Part shown: one piece after another, positions 18,798 through 27,666 of the stretch | Layout of the letters: each line of letters opens with the position of its first letter | Position numbering within the stretch: position 1 is the first letter of the stretch | Notes under the pieces: model-generated | Told to the model about the DNA's origin: nothing | Databases searched by the model: none | The model's input: the letters and a program-made list of their open reading frames with translations, nothing else | Position numbers and translations under genes: made by a program | Assembly: GCF_000744115.1 (NCBI RefSeq) | Contig: NZ_JQLG01000004.1 | Span: forward strand, 868,001 to 932,000 | Length of the DNA stretch: 64,000 nt | Source of the DNA: Carnobacterium alterfunditum DSM 5972 | GTDB lineage: Bacteria > Bacillota > Bacilli > Lactobacillales > Carnobacteriaceae | Direction: 5' to 3'

Positions 18798-18834
18798 TAG
18801 TGTAATGCAATTGTAAATACATTGTAGTGCAATT
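18798..18834. promoter_or_regulatory. Probable operator of the dinJ-yafQ promoter
   Basis: TAGTGTAATGCAATT and TTGTAGTGCAATT repeat within 37 bases directly upstream of the antitoxin gene, a spacing typical of sites for autorepressing RHH antitoxins. Confidence 0.45.
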
Positions 18835-18846
18835 TGTTTTATGTGA

Positions 18847-18894
18847 ATACATGAAATTGCTTAAAAAGGGTATGAAGAAACTTGTTAAATAAAG
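18847..18894. repeat. Dispersed palindromic repeat, copy 4
   Basis: ATACATGAAATTGCTTAAAA followed by a degenerate right arm and AAGAAACTTGTTAAAT. The 18900-19100 gap otherwise shows no gene. Confidence 0.65.
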
Positions 18895-19106
18895 AGTTTT
18901 CTTTTTATAGTACAGGAAATAAATTTAAGTGCAGCTAGCGATATGTGACACTTTTCCAATGAAAAAATGATCATCAAATACAGATAGTATCTGTTCGTAT
19001 TTTTTTAAAAAGGAATAATCCTGCTACTTATAACAAACTCAGTTTTTGTAAATTGAAAATTATCTAACAATTTATTAGACTAATGAAATGTACTATTGTA
19101 ATAATA

Positions 19107-19238
19107 TTAAGAATTTTTTTTAATATACAGCTTTAGTGCTTTTATAGCTAGAATCAAAGTGTATACAGCAAGCAATGATAGGGTGAAGACAAAAGCCATT
19201 TGAATTAACGGTAATATATAAAACATTGCTGAATTCAC
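19107..19238 (-). CDS. Small single-helix membrane protein (43 aa)
   Basis: GTG start eight bases after a perfect AAGGAGG site. The protein begins MNSAMFYILPLIQ and has one long hydrophobic helix (about 5-32) and a basic end (KALKLYIKKNS). The strong ribosome site and clean helix argue it is real. Such peptides can be type I toxins or small transporter subunits; nothing here decides. It stands alone, with no antisense RNA visible. Confidence 0.6.
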   Translation of the reverse strand: MNSAMFYILPLIQMAFVFTLSLLAVYTLILAIKALKLYIKKNS

Positions 19239-19340
19239 AAATAGAACCTCCTTATCTTTTAATTAAAATACCATAGGTAAAACAAGTATTCTAGCTGAAT
19301 TCACTCAATTTTTATTGTGACAAACTTACCTTCATTTTAG

Positions 19341-19420
19341 GATACTTTATTTTAGATAGAATCATGTATCCTAAAATAAGAGTTCTAACACTTTTCATTA
19401 AAGTGTTAGAACTCTTATTT
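19341..19420. repeat. Dispersed palindromic repeat, copy 5, joined to a terminator hairpin
   Basis: The right half TAGAATCATGTATC is followed by arms AAATAAGAGTTCTAACAC and GTGTTAGAACTCTTATTT (19374-19420). The same repeat-plus-hairpin unit occurs at 30020 and 35037, each time next to relE-like sequence. Confidence 0.7.
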
Positions 19421-19422
19421 CA

Positions 19423-19597
19423 TTAGTTTATACGATTTCCAGCTATATTATAGACGGTTTCTTTATCTCTTTTTCCAATAAAAACGACTTGGATCACTTC
19501 AAATTTCCCTTGTTCTTTTCTGAAAATAATGCAAAGTCTTATTTTTTTATTTTTCAGTTTATTATACTGAGCTAAAGCGCCGTTTAACACGTTGGCA
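19423..19597 (-). pseudogene. relE toxin remnant (C-terminal part only)
   Basis: The minus strand reads KLKNKKIRLCIIFRKEQGKF, then EVIQVVFIGKRDKETVYNIA and GNRIN stop, clearly homologous to the C-terminal half of the intact RelE at 30093-30383. The N-terminal half and any antitoxin gene are missing. Confidence 0.8.
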
Positions 19598-19643
19598 ACA
19601 AATTAAATTTCTTAATTTGACAAATCAGAGCAACAAAGTTAGT

Positions 19644-20627
19644 TTATTTATTATATTTCTTTTTAAATTGACTAACCGTTTGACCTGTCCAACTTCTAAA
19701 AGCCCTATTAAAAACATTGGCATCTGAGTAACCAACCAAAAAGGCAACTTCATCGGTTGACATAGACTCATTTTTCAAATAATTTCGTGCTACCAATTCT
19801 CTGGTATGATTTAATTGTTTGATGAATGTAGTCTTTTCTACAGCAAGTCTCCGTTGAAGCGTCCTTGGGCTTACTCCTAAATCTGTTGCGACATCGTCTA
19901 CTGTATAGGCACCACCCGGAATTAATTCTATTAATTTATTTCTAACCTTAGCAGCATACGAATCATCCGATTCTAACTCGTCTATTCGTTTCTTCAACTC
20001 TGGTTCCAGATACTGCCACATTGTATTATTCGCGGTAAGGAACGGCTCTTGCATATCAGCTAGATCAAACGAAAGCTCATTCTTTTCACCAATATGTGGT
20101 TTGACTCCAAAATATTGTTCAAATTCATCACCGTACTCATATAGCGAAGATACTTTTTTAGGTACAATATTCATCCCTGTAGCTTTTCTAAGAATCGCTA
20201 CTATAAGAACTTGTTCGCTTAACACCGTAAATCTGGGAATGGGTGTATGGTAATCATCAAACACGAACGCTAACTCAAGTGTACGGCTATGCTTGACGAT
20301 AGTTAGTGCAAAAGGACCCATCAGTTGCTTATACGTCGCTAATCGTTCAATGCATTTCATACCGTTTCTGGCACACATCGCTGCAAATAAAGGCGGGACA
20401 AATAAAACTAGTTCTTCAACATTACTAAGCTTCAAAATATGTTCGTTAGTCGTTACTGTTTCCATGCTATTCATAAATGAAACATATTGTTCTTTATTAA
20501 TACTGATACCTTCATCATCAATATTTTCGTATGGAATACCCGCTTTTTTAAAAATACGCTCACCATTGACACCGATACTATCTAGAAAATTTTTATAAGA
20601 TTGATCTACCAGAAAAAAACTCCCCAT
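19644..20627 (-). CDS. AraC-family transcriptional regulator
   Basis: 327 residues: an N-terminal arabinose-binding-like domain (about 15-200, class found in OruR/AraC_binding_2-type regulators) and a C-terminal double helix-turn-helix with VATDLGVSPRTLQRRLA and the second-helix block DEVAFLVGYSDANVFNRAFR, then WTGQTVSQFKKKY. It lies 20 bases downstream of the SDR gene in the same direction, so the two likely form an operon, the regulator controlling the dehydrogenase. Ligand unknown. Confidence 0.88.
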   Translation of the reverse strand: MGSFFLVDQSYKNFLDSIGVNGERIFKKAGIPYENIDDEGISINKEQYVSFMNSMETVTTNEHILKLSNVEELVLFVPPLFAAMCARNGMKCIERLATYKQLMGPFALTIVKHSRTLELAFVFDDYHTPIPRFTVLSEQVLIVAILRKATGMNIVPKKVSSLYEYGDEFEQYFGVKPHIGEKNELSFDLADMQEPFLTANNTMWQYLEPELKKRIDELESDDSYAAKVRNKLIELIPGGAYTVDDVATDLGVSPRTLQRRLAVEKTTFIKQLNHTRELVARNYLKNESMSTDEVAFLVGYSDANVFNRAFRSWTGQTVSQFKKKYNK

Positions 20628-20647
20628 TACTTCACCTACTCTTATAA

Positions 20648-21466
20648 TTACATTTGTGATTTAATAATTTTATCAAAAACTTTATCTGACACCAGTTTTC
20701 GAATGAAAATAGCTGGCTTAGCACCCATACCAACGAGATATCTAGTTTTTGGCTTTTTAACTGTTGCTGCCTTGACAATTGCTTCTGATACCACTCTAGG
20801 ATCAGACAGTTGTGTGCCGCTATAGTTTTTGCGCATTTTATCTGCCGTTTCTTTTGCACTCGTTTCATATACACTATTTTTGGATGTTTTTATCAGATTA
20901 TCGGCTGAAATAATACCCCAATCAGTTTTAACACCACCGGGTTCAATAACTACAACATCTATGCCAAACTGTGCAGTTTCTAATCTCATACTGTCGCTTA
21001 AACCTTCTACAGCAAATTTAGTGGCATGATACCATCCGCCAAAAGGAGTATAAATCTTACCTCCAATGGATGAAATATTAATAATTCTACCAAATTTATT
21101 TTTCCTCATATGTGGCAAGGCTAACTGACTCATTCGTGCAAGACCAAACACGTTTACTTCTAATTGTCGTCGAGCTTCTTCCATTGGGACATCTTCTAAT
21201 GCACCGTATGACCCATAGCCTGCATTATTAACAAGAATATCCAAACGTCCTTCATTATTAATTATCGTTTCTATACTTTTAACCATCAATTCTTCACTCG
21301 TGACGTCTAATTCTATAATGTGTATTCCTTTATCCTCAAGACTCTTAAGCTTGTCCATTCTTCTAGCGGCTCCATAAACAGTAAATCCCGCATTGTATAA
21401 ATCAATCGCTGCTGCATAACCGATACCACTACTAGCGCCCGTTACTAATGCTACTTTTTTACTCAT
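20648..21466 (-). CDS. Short-chain dehydrogenase/reductase (SDR)
   Basis: NAD(P)-dependent oxidoreductase, 272 residues. The Rossmann motif GASSGIG is at 10-16, NNAG at 80-83, catalytic Ser133, and Tyr146-x3-Lys150 in WYHATKFAVEG. Arg35 and Arg36 after the second strand suggest NADP preference. This is a classical SDR; substrate not deducible. A GGAGG-type ribosome site precedes the ATG. Transcribed with the downstream AraC-type regulator. The 21467-21808 gap holds no supported gene, only a short peptide-like stretch (see findings). Confidence 0.9.
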   Translation of the reverse strand: MSKKVALVTGASSGIGYAAAIDLYNAGFTVYGAARRMDKLKSLEDKGIHIIELDVTSEELMVKSIETIINNEGRLDILVNNAGYGSYGALEDVPMEEARRQLEVNVFGLARMSQLALPHMRKNKFGRIINISSIGGKIYTPFGGWYHATKFAVEGLSDSMRLETAQFGIDVVVIEPGGVKTDWGIISADNLIKTSKNSVYETSAKETADKMRKNYSGTQLSDPRVVSEAIVKAATVKKPKTRYLVGMGAKPAIFIRKLVSDKVFDKIIKSQM

Positions 21467-21808
21467 TCTTGCACCTCCATAATTATTTGCTCACGAAGCA
21501 ATCAAAACGATTTAACCATCCGAGCTATGATTTAACTATACAGTATTGATCGTTTCATTTTAATTGCAATACATGACACAAAACGAGCAATTCACGCCAC
21601 TAAAAGTATTTTCAAGTTACCTTGATGAGCAAGTATTGTCTAACTTAATTTAGAAACTTATTAGAAGAGGGTTCAATATGTGACAAACAGTAAGTTACTA
21701 TCTATCTATAAGTCAATTTTCAGAAATATATAGCATAAGTAAAAATGAGGCACGGAGAAAATTTAAAAAAGCAGATTAGAAAACTAGCAATAAAAACATA
21801 TTAAGTTT

Positions 21809-21845
21809 AGCAGTGTAGACACCACTAAGGTGGGATCTATACTGC
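21809..21845. terminator. Terminator downstream of pdxR
   Basis: AGCAGTGTAGAC... and ...TCTATACTGCT form a long stem with a CCAC/GTGG inner helix; a second overlapping hairpin TGCTCACTTCA/TGAAGTGAGCA (21843-21879) covers the pdxR stop. Confidence 0.65.
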
Positions 21846-21863
21846 TCACTTCAGATTAAACAT

Positions 21864-23258
21864 TTACTTGAAGTGAGCAAAACTGAGTCGGAATCCATTC
21901 TTTTTGTCCCCAAATTTTTGTACTTCCAAAACAATAATATTTTTTTTCAGTAACTCTTGTAGAATATTGTCTACTTCTGCTTTTGTTTTTTTCGGAAAAA
22001 GGCAATATAAGTGGAATCCACCTTTAGCCGGTTGAAATTCTATATCTTCTCCAAATTCTATTCTTAACCATTTCTCCATAAGGCGGGCTCTTTCTGCTAA
22101 CTTATTTTTGATCTTTTTTTGGTGCTCATCCACCTCGATTCGTAAATAATGATCGGCCATAAACTGAGATAGAAAACTGAGCTCTGAATCAATTTGAATT
22201 CGAATATCTGCCAGTTCCTTCAATACCGTCTTGGGACCGACCATCCAACCAATTCGCAGATGATTTCCTGCTAATTTGGATAAAGTGCCTAAATAAATAA
22301 CCTGTTGTTGTTGATCCATCTTTTTCAAGGGACTATTATCGACTGACTGATCAAAAGACAATGCGCCATATGCGTCATCTTCTACAATGGGAATCCGTTT
22401 CATCAGGCAATAATCAAGAATGTCCGCTTTCCGTTTAGAACTCATCACAAATCCGGTTGGATTTTGAAAAATGGGATTCAGGAAAATCATTTTTAAAGGA
22501 TAGTTTATGGACGCTTCTTGCAATCCTTTAATTGTCATACCTTCCGTATCCATAGAAATAGGTATAATACGAAGGCCTGCTGCTTGAAATAAGCGGAGAG
22601 AATAAAAATGAGAAGGAGCTTCGATACCAACTGCATCTCCTGGTTTTAATAGCCCTTGTGAAATAAGAAATAATGCGTTTTGGGTCCCAGAAGTAATCAT
22701 AATTTCTTCTATCGGAACTTCCATTTGATACGTTTTTTTGAGATACAACTGGACACTTTCTCTTAAAGAATGCATTTCACTATTTAAGGGACTCTGTTTT
22801 TTTTCTTGCTGGATTAATTCTTTCCAAGATAAACTTGGTGACTGAAGTTCCGGCAATAAATCCGCAGGTAAGTTACCATTTGATAAGTCAATGACTTTGT
22901 CCTGTTCCTGCTCCCTAAATCTGGCAATAGCCTGTTGATAGTCACTCTTTTTTTTAAAACTATCAGTAGTGAGTGAAGTACCCCAGTTGATCAAAGGTTT
23001 TGTTTGTAATCCCCATTTGTCTGGGTTCACATAGGTCCCACTCCCTTTTTTTCTTGTCAGTACTCCTTGGGCTGTCAATTCCTCCATTGCTCGGATGACA
23101 GTGGATCGATTCACTTTTAGATATTCAGCTAATTTTCTTTCCGCAGGCAAACGGATTCCAGGCTTTAATTCACCAGACTTAATTTTTTCTTCCGTCAGCA
23201 ACATGATTTTTTGATATAATGGCATGCTATGATCTCGACTAATACTCCATTTGTTCAT
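21864..23258 (-). CDS. pdxR: MocR-type PLP-sensing regulator of pyridoxal phosphate synthesis (PdxR)
   Basis: 464 residues: N-terminal GntR winged helix (MPLYQKIMLLTEEKIKSG, RLPAERKLAEYLKVNRST) fused to a fold-type I aminotransferase-like domain. The PLP lysine is in LGTLSKLAGNHLRIGW, and the pocket SGTQNALF and NPTGFVMS blocks are present. MocR/PdxR proteins sense PLP and control pdxST. The gene is divergent from pdxS with repeated AATTGGATG motifs between them, exactly the arrangement known for PdxR. No enzymatic role is expected. Confidence 0.92.
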   Translation of the reverse strand: MNKWSISRDHSMPLYQKIMLLTEEKIKSGELKPGIRLPAERKLAEYLKVNRSTVIRAMEELTAQGVLTRKKGSGTYVNPDKWGLQTKPLINWGTSLTTDSFKKKSDYQQAIARFREQEQDKVIDLSNGNLPADLLPELQSPSLSWKELIQQEKKQSPLNSEMHSLRESVQLYLKKTYQMEVPIEEIMITSGTQNALFLISQGLLKPGDAVGIEAPSHFYSLRLFQAAGLRIIPISMDTEGMTIKGLQEASINYPLKMIFLNPIFQNPTGFVMSSKRKADILDYCLMKRIPIVEDDAYGALSFDQSVDNSPLKKMDQQQQVIYLGTLSKLAGNHLRIGWMVGPKTVLKELADIRIQIDSELSFLSQFMADHYLRIEVDEHQKKIKNKLAERARLMEKWLRIEFGEDIEFQPAKGGFHLYCLFPKKTKAEVDNILQELLKKNIIVLEVQKFGDKKNGFRLSFAHFK

Positions 23259-23299
23259 GATATTTCCTCTTTCTTAGATATTTATTTTATTGTATCACG

Positions 23300-23332
23300 A
23301 ATTGGATGGTAAATTTGTAATCCAATTGGATG
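23300..23332. promoter_or_regulatory. Probable PdxR operator
   Basis: AATTGGATG occurs at 23300-23308 and 23324-23332 as a direct repeat 24 bases apart, the second overlapping the perfect palindrome TCCAATTGGA (23321-23330). It lies between the divergent pdxR and pdxS promoters; repeats of this kind are bound by MocR-type regulators. Confidence 0.65.
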
Positions 23333-23404
23333 TAGTCTACCGGTTTTTTCTTGCGTATACTTTCAATCAGTACTAGCGCAGTAGAAATAAGAGGAGGAAT
23401 TAAT

Positions 23405-24295
23405 ATGAATAAAAATATTATTGCCAGCACAAGAGTCAAACGTGGAATGGCTCAAATGCAAAAAGGCGGTGTCATTATGGACGTGGTAAATGCTGAACAA
23501 GCTAAAATTGCAGAAGCAGCAGGAGCCGTCGCGGTCATGGCTTTAGAACGCGTACCTTCTGACATACGAAAAGAAGGTGGAGTTGCCCGTATGGCAAATC
23601 CTGCTATTATTGAAGAAGTAATGAATGCCGTTAGTATTCCTGTAATGGCTAAGGCACGTATTGGACATATTTCTGAAGCACGTATTTTGGAAGCTATGGG
23701 AGTAGATTACATTGACGAAAGTGAAGTCTTGACTCCAGCAGATGACGCCTTTCACTTACTGAAATCCGAGTATGTAGTGCCATTTGTCTGCGGCTGCCGA
23801 GACCTAGGTGAAGCTTTAAGGCGCATTGGAGAAGGAGCATCGATGCTTCGAACTAAAGGGGAACCTGGAACCGGAAATATAGTAGAGGCTGTTCGTCACA
23901 TGCGCAAAGTAAATAGTCAAATACGTGAACTTTCTACTAAGACATATGATGAGTTGATGACTTTTGCTAAAGAGATAGGAGCTCCTTATGAATTAGTAAA
24001 GGAAATAAAACAACTTGGAAAATTGCCAGTTGTAAATTTTGCTGCTGGTGGAGTGGCTACACCAGCTGATGCAGCCTTAATGATGAGTCTTGGAGCAGAT
24101 GGTGTGTTTGTCGGTTCTGGTATTTTTAAATCCGAATCACCAGAAAAATTCGCTCATGCCATTGTTCAAGCAACTACGAACTACGAAGACTACGAATTGC
24201 TAGCTAAGCTTTCTAAAGGTTTGGGTGAACCAATGAAAGGAATAGAAATCAGTCAATTACTTCAATCTGAACGGATGCAGGAAAGAGGTTGGTAA
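23405..24295 (+). CDS. pdxS: Pyridoxal 5'-phosphate synthase, lyase subunit PdxS
   Basis: Synthase subunit of the ribose 5-phosphate-dependent PLP pathway; it condenses ribose 5-phosphate, glyceraldehyde 3-phosphate and ammonia. 296 residues in a TIM barrel. The imine-forming Lys83 is in MAKARIGH, and the second lysine loop reads [23 protein letters not shown] 23405 follows GAGGAGG; the longer frame upstream lacks a ribosome site. It ends two bases before pdxT, and the two proteins form a 12+12 complex. Confidence 0.97.
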   Translation: MNKNIIASTRVKRGMAQMQKGGVIMDVVNAEQAKIAEAAGAVAVMALERVPSDIRKEGGVARMANPAIIEEVMNAVSIPVMAKARIGHISEARILEAMGVDYIDESEVLTPADDAFHLLKSEYVVPFVCGCRDLGEALRRIGEGASMLRTKGEPGTGNIVEAVRHMRKVNSQIRELSTKTYDELMTFAKEIGAPYELVKEIKQLGKLPVVNFAAGGVATPADAALMMSLGADGVFVGSGIFKSESPEKFAHAIVQATTNYEDYELLAKLSKGLGEPMKGIEISQLLQSERMQERGW

Positions 24296-24297
24296 GC

Positions 24298-24870
24298 ATG
24301 TCAAAAACTATAGGAGTTCTCGATCTGCAAGGTGCCGTTACGGAACACCTTATTGCCTTAAAAAATTTAGGCGTAAATGCAGTATCTGTCAAGAATACTA
24401 AGGACTTTGATGCTCTAGATGGCCTAATTATTCCAGGCGGAGAATCAACAGCAATTGGTCGATTGATTCGAGAAAAAGAGTTGGAGAATCGTCTGCGTTC
24501 TTTTCATAAAGAAAAAAAAGCTATTTTTGGAACATGTGCAGGTCTTATACTCTGCAGCACGGACGAAAGTCATACCACGGACGATTTGCGCCTGGGTTTT
24601 ATTGATATGGAAGTAGAACGGAATGGTTTTGGAAGACAAGTAGACAGCTTTGAAACTTCTCTCCGTTTTTCAGGTATCGATCAAGAAGTCGAAGCGGTGT
24701 TTATCCGTGCTCCTTACATTCAATCTGTCGGACCAAATGTAAAAGTTCTGGCTTCTGTCAATCAAAAAATTGTAGCTGCAGAGCAAGAAAACGTACTGGT
24801 GACTGCTTATCACCCTGAACTAACTGAGGATTATGCTGTCTTGAACTATTTTTTAAATAAGATTCGTTAA
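24298..24870 (+). CDS. pdxT: Pyridoxal 5'-phosphate synthase, glutaminase subunit PdxT
   Basis: Class I glutamine amidotransferase that channels ammonia to PdxS. 190 residues. Nucleophile Cys80 in FGTCAGLIL, oxyanion motif PGGEST at 46-51, and the His172/Glu174 pair in YHPELTED near the C-terminus complete the triad. ATG 24298 follows AAAGAGG within the end of pdxS. Coupled expression with pdxS, ended by the hairpin at 24930. Confidence 0.97.
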   Translation: MSKTIGVLDLQGAVTEHLIALKNLGVNAVSVKNTKDFDALDGLIIPGGESTAIGRLIREKELENRLRSFHKEKKAIFGTCAGLILCSTDESHTTDDLRLGFIDMEVERNGFGRQVDSFETSLRFSGIDQEVEAVFIRAPYIQSVGPNVKVLASVNQKIVAAEQENVLVTAYHPELTEDYAVLNYFLNKIR

Positions 24871-24896
24871 TCAATCTACTTAATATAAAGACCTAA

Positions 24897-24929
24897 TACA
24901 TGAATTTAGATTGAATCATGTATTGAAAT
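24897..24929. repeat. Dispersed palindromic repeat, copy 6
   Basis: ATACATGAATTTAGATTGAA then TCATGTATTGAAAT, placed between the pdxT stop and its terminator. Confidence 0.75.
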
Positions 24930-24968
24930 AAAAAAAGTAACCGTTAAAATTATACGGTTACTTTTTTT
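24930..24968. terminator. Terminator of pdxST
   Basis: AAAAAAAGTAACCGT and ACGGTTACTTTTTTT arms with a T-run. Confidence 0.85.
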
Positions 24969-25208
24969 ATTTTTGGTTATCCACTATTTCTTGTAGCAAT
25001 CCATTGTCATCGTTACTATCAAGTGAATTAATTTTTTCGCTTTCCATTTCAACTCTGCCAGTTGTAGTACTAGTATTATTTGCAGCAGTATAGGTTACTG
25101 TTACTTTAAATTGATAACGTTCGGGTCTGTCTTCATCTTGTACAACACTAATTTCATTAGTAGCTATGCTATAGTTTGCATGATCTGCTTCAACTGAATA
25201 ATTGAGTC
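24967..25208 (-). pseudogene. 3' fragment of a secreted or lipoprotein-like gene
   Basis: The minus strand is open for about 79 codons ending VDNQK stop, with text such as NYSVEADHANYSIATNE and RYQFKVTVTYTAANNTST, a beta-rich, Asn/Thr-rich extracellular style. There is no start codon or ribosome site: an in-frame stop lies just upstream, at the GNAT gene end. A 5' deletion has joined it to that gene. Family not recognised. Confidence 0.5.
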
Positions 25209-25640
25209 CTACACTAACTCTTTATTCAAAGTTACACACGGTACTCCGTCTTCATAATAGACGTCAGACTCTTTGGTGTAACCTAGTTTTTCATAAAACC
25301 CAACGGCACTTAGTTCACCATGTATGACGGACGTCGTACACCCCAGTTTTTTACCCAAAGCTTCCAATTCTTTAACGACTACTTCTCCCAATCCTTTTTT
25401 ACGATATTCCTTGAGAACGGCAATTCTTCCGGGCCGGATAGTATCTGAGTCGATTTGCTTATACCGTCCGGTTGCCACAGGTCTCTCTCCATCATAAATG
25501 ACGACATAAATCGTCTCGTCATGATCCTCTAAATCAAATTCTTCTTTGAGCGGAATACCTCGTTCCATGACAAATACCTGCATGCGAACATATAAAGCAG
25601 CAGCTCGATTCCATTTTTCTTTCCCAATGTGTGTTTTCAT
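25209..25640 (-). CDS. GNAT-family N-acetyltransferase
   Basis: 143 residues, cytosolic acyl-CoA-dependent acyltransferase fold. The acetyl-CoA pyrophosphate loop is RIAVLKEYRKKGLGEVVVKE (V/I-x-x-x-x-R-K-x-G-L-G), followed by ALGKKLGCTTSVIHGELSA and the C-terminal YEKLGYTKESDVYYEDGV. This ElaA/YjcF-like subclass often acts on small amines or proteins; the substrate is unknown. A GAGGGAC ribosome region precedes the start. Monocistronic. Confidence 0.85.
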   Translation of the reverse strand: MKTHIGKEKWNRAAALYVRMQVFVMERGIPLKEEFDLEDHDETIYVVIYDGERPVATGRYKQIDSDTIRPGRIAVLKEYRKKGLGEVVVKELEALGKKLGCTTSVIHGELSAVGFYEKLGYTKESDVYYEDGVPCVTLNKELV

Positions 25641-25676
25641 TGTCAGTCCCTCTTTTCTTAAAAATATTTTTCTGGA

Positions 25677-25723
25677 ATTAGGATGTGTTTGAAAACTAAT
25701 AACTATTCTGATTTTTGGGCTAA
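25677..25723. mobile_element. Degenerate end of an IS5/IS427-type element
   Basis: TTAGGATGTGTTTGAAAACT followed by TTCTGATTTTTGG parallels the transposase-proximal end of the 855-bp elements at 59-61 kb. No transposase remains. The rest of the 25641-25979 gap has no supported gene. Confidence 0.5.
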
Positions 25724-25892
25724 CTGAGAAAGGTAGGATTGATTAAAATAGATATCGAACAACAAGAGCGACCTAATGAATCATGGAGTTAAATAAAATT
25801 ATCTTCTATTGTGAAGTTACTCGAATTAGCGCTCGTTGCGGCTACCCAAATGAAAAAAGCAGTAAACGTAAATTAAAATAAACCTTATAGTT

Positions 25893-25938
25893 AGCGATCC
25901 CCAAAAAATTAGAGTGAATTCTAAACTTTGGAGGTCGC
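25893..25938. terminator. Hairpin terminator of the TetR gene
   Basis: GCGATCCCCAAA and TTTGGAGGTCGC arms with a T-run on the plus strand; an AT-rich centre contains TTAGAGTGAATTCTAA. A similar design recurs at 40414-40459. Confidence 0.6.
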
Positions 25939-25979
25939 TTTTTTTAATTCTTTACATAGGGTCCATTTCAGTTCTTCTA

Positions 25980-26540
25980 TTAATTGAATTTTTTTAAAGT
26001 CTGTTCATAGAGTTCAATAATTTCTTCACGACTAATTTGCTGTTTTTTCTCCTTATACCAAAAGACGGATTGAATCGTGATACCCATAATGATCTGTGCT
26101 TTATAACTAAGCTCCATGGGTAATTCTTGGTCACTAGAACCTTTCTTTATCTGGTTACCTAACATGCTCTTCCCATACTCGCGCACACTTTCAAGTTCAA
26201 AAATGATATTGGCATTCATTTGAATACTGAAAATGAGATATAGAAGATTATCAAATTGATCCAATAGCTGTTCAAAAACAATAATAAAAAAGTTATCTTT
26301 TTCTTCATTTGAGTTTTTGACAGCAAAATCAAATATTTCATTCATTTTATGTTTAATAAAAAAGGTTATAAAATCATATTTATCCAAGAAATGATTGTAG
26401 AAAGTTGGTCGTCGAACCATAGCAGCATCACATATTTCTGTTACTGAAATATTTTCAAATTCTTTTTCATGTAATAAGCTTTCAAATGCTTCTATAAGTG
26501 CCTTATGCGTTTTTTGAACCCTTAAATCTAACTTTTGCAT
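25980..26540 (-). CDS. TetR/AcrR-family repressor
   Basis: 186 residues. The N-terminal helix-turn-helix reads KALIEAFESLLHEKEFENIS, then VTEICDAAMVRRPTFYNHF and LDKYDFITFF, typical of the AcrR/DhaS-like group. ATG 26540 has AAGGAGG seven bases upstream. It is divergent from a three-gene ABC exporter, with TGTAAA...TTTACA palindromes between, so it very likely represses that operon. Inducer unknown. Confidence 0.88.
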   Translation of the reverse strand: MQKLDLRVQKTHKALIEAFESLLHEKEFENISVTEICDAAMVRRPTFYNHFLDKYDFITFFIKHKMNEIFDFAVKNSNEEKDNFFIIVFEQLLDQFDNLLYLIFSIQMNANIIFELESVREYGKSMLGNQIKKGSSDQELPMELSYKAQIIMGITIQSVFWYKEKKQQISREEIIELYEQTLKKFN

Positions 26541-26681
26541 ATAATGCCTCCTTTTTAGAGAAAAAATTATCAATTATCGTAAAAATGTAAATTATTTATC
26601 AGATACTGAAATTATGTATCTTGTTCTCCTTTGTACGACTAGTATAATAAATATTATAACATTTGTAAATAAAGAAACAAA

Positions 26682-26697
26682 TGTAAATTATTTTACA
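26682..26697. promoter_or_regulatory. Probable TetR operator upstream of the ABC operon
   Basis: TGTAAATTATTTTACA has 6-bp arms around a four-base centre, with a near copy TGTAAATTATTTATCA at 26587-26602 beside the regulator start. Both sit in the divergent promoter region. Confidence 0.55.
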
Positions 26698-26727
26698 ATC
26701 GACATTTAAGAGAAAGGTGGAAATACG

Positions 26728-27666
26728 ATGTCAGTTATTGAAGTAAAACATGTAACCAAAGACTATGGGTATGGACGTGGAATATTTGATGTTTCCTTTG
26801 AGATAGCAGAAGGAGAAGTCTTCGGATTTCTAGGGCCCAACGGTGCTGGAAAGACCACTACTATTCGTCACTTGATGGGATTTTCCAAAGCTCAAGAAGG
26901 TGAATTATATATTAATGGTAAGGATTGTTGGAAATCAGCTGATATCATTAAACGCGATGTTGGTTATTTACCTGGAGAGATGGCTTTTCCCAAAGGAATG
27001 ACCGGAAATAATTTTATTCAGTTCATGGCTGAAGAAAGACAAATCATCGATATGTCTAGAACAGATTATCTTAAGGAACTTTTTGAATTGGATACATCAA
27101 TGGAAATTAAAGAAATGAGTCTTGGATCTAGACGAAAGTTGGCATTGGTGACAGCTTTTATGCATGATCCCAAAGTGTTAATTCTAGATGAACCAACCTC
27201 AGGCTTAGACCCCATTATGCAAGAGCGTTTCATCCAATTTATCTTAGCTGAGAAAAAAAAAGGTAAGACTATTCTACTCTCTAGCCACATCTTCAGCGAA
27301 GTGGATGCAACTTGTGACCGTATTGCCATTATAAAAGAAGGGGAAGTGGTTTCAACCATTGAAGCTGCTAAGTTGAAAAACAGTACGAATAAAGCTTTCA
27401 AAATTGAATTCGCAACGAATAAAGATTATCAACAGTTTCTGTCTCTTACGCAATTTAAAATTCCAGTTGAGCGACCTGATCAGAATCAAGTTAAGTTAAA
27501 TCTGACGGATGAGACCATGCAGAATTTATTTATTGAACTAAGTAATGTGAACATTAATTTTATTTCAGAAATCAAATTTACACTTGAAGATTATTTCATG
27601 GATTTTTATGACCGTAAGAAGTCTGTAGCAGCTGGAGAGGAGAACTTAGAACATGCCATACATTGA
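26728..27666 (+). CDS. ABC transporter ATP-binding protein (first of two)
   Basis: 312 residues, CcmA/drug-exporter type. Walker A GPNGAGKTT near 39-47, signature-like MSLGSRRKLALV, Walker B VLILDEPTSGLDP and the His switch LLSSHIF. An AGAAAGGTGG site precedes the ATG. Its end overlaps the start of the second ATPase by 14 bases, and the two are paralogues that probably form a heterodimer with the permease at 28548. The C-terminal accessory domain (after about 220) differs between the two. Confidence 0.92.
   Translation: MSVIEVKHVTKDYGYGRGIFDVSFEIAEGEVFGFLGPNGAGKTTTIRHLMGFSKAQEGELYINGKDCWKSADIIKRDVGYLPGEMAFPKGMTGNNFIQFMAEERQIIDMSRTDYLKELFELDTSMEIKEMSLGSRRKLALVTAFMHDPKVLILDEPTSGLDPIMQERFIQFILAEKKKGKTILLSSHIFSEVDATCDRIAIIKEGEVVSTIEAAKLKNSTNKAFKIEFATNKDYQQFLSLTQFKIPVERPDQNQVKLNLTDETMQNLFIELSNVNINFISEIKFTLEDYFMDFYDRKKSVAAGEENLEHAIH

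Noticed and set aside
23259-23404. PLP riboswitch upstream of pdxS
   Set aside because: The repeats match a protein operator and a PdxR gene is adjacent; no RNA fold stands out.
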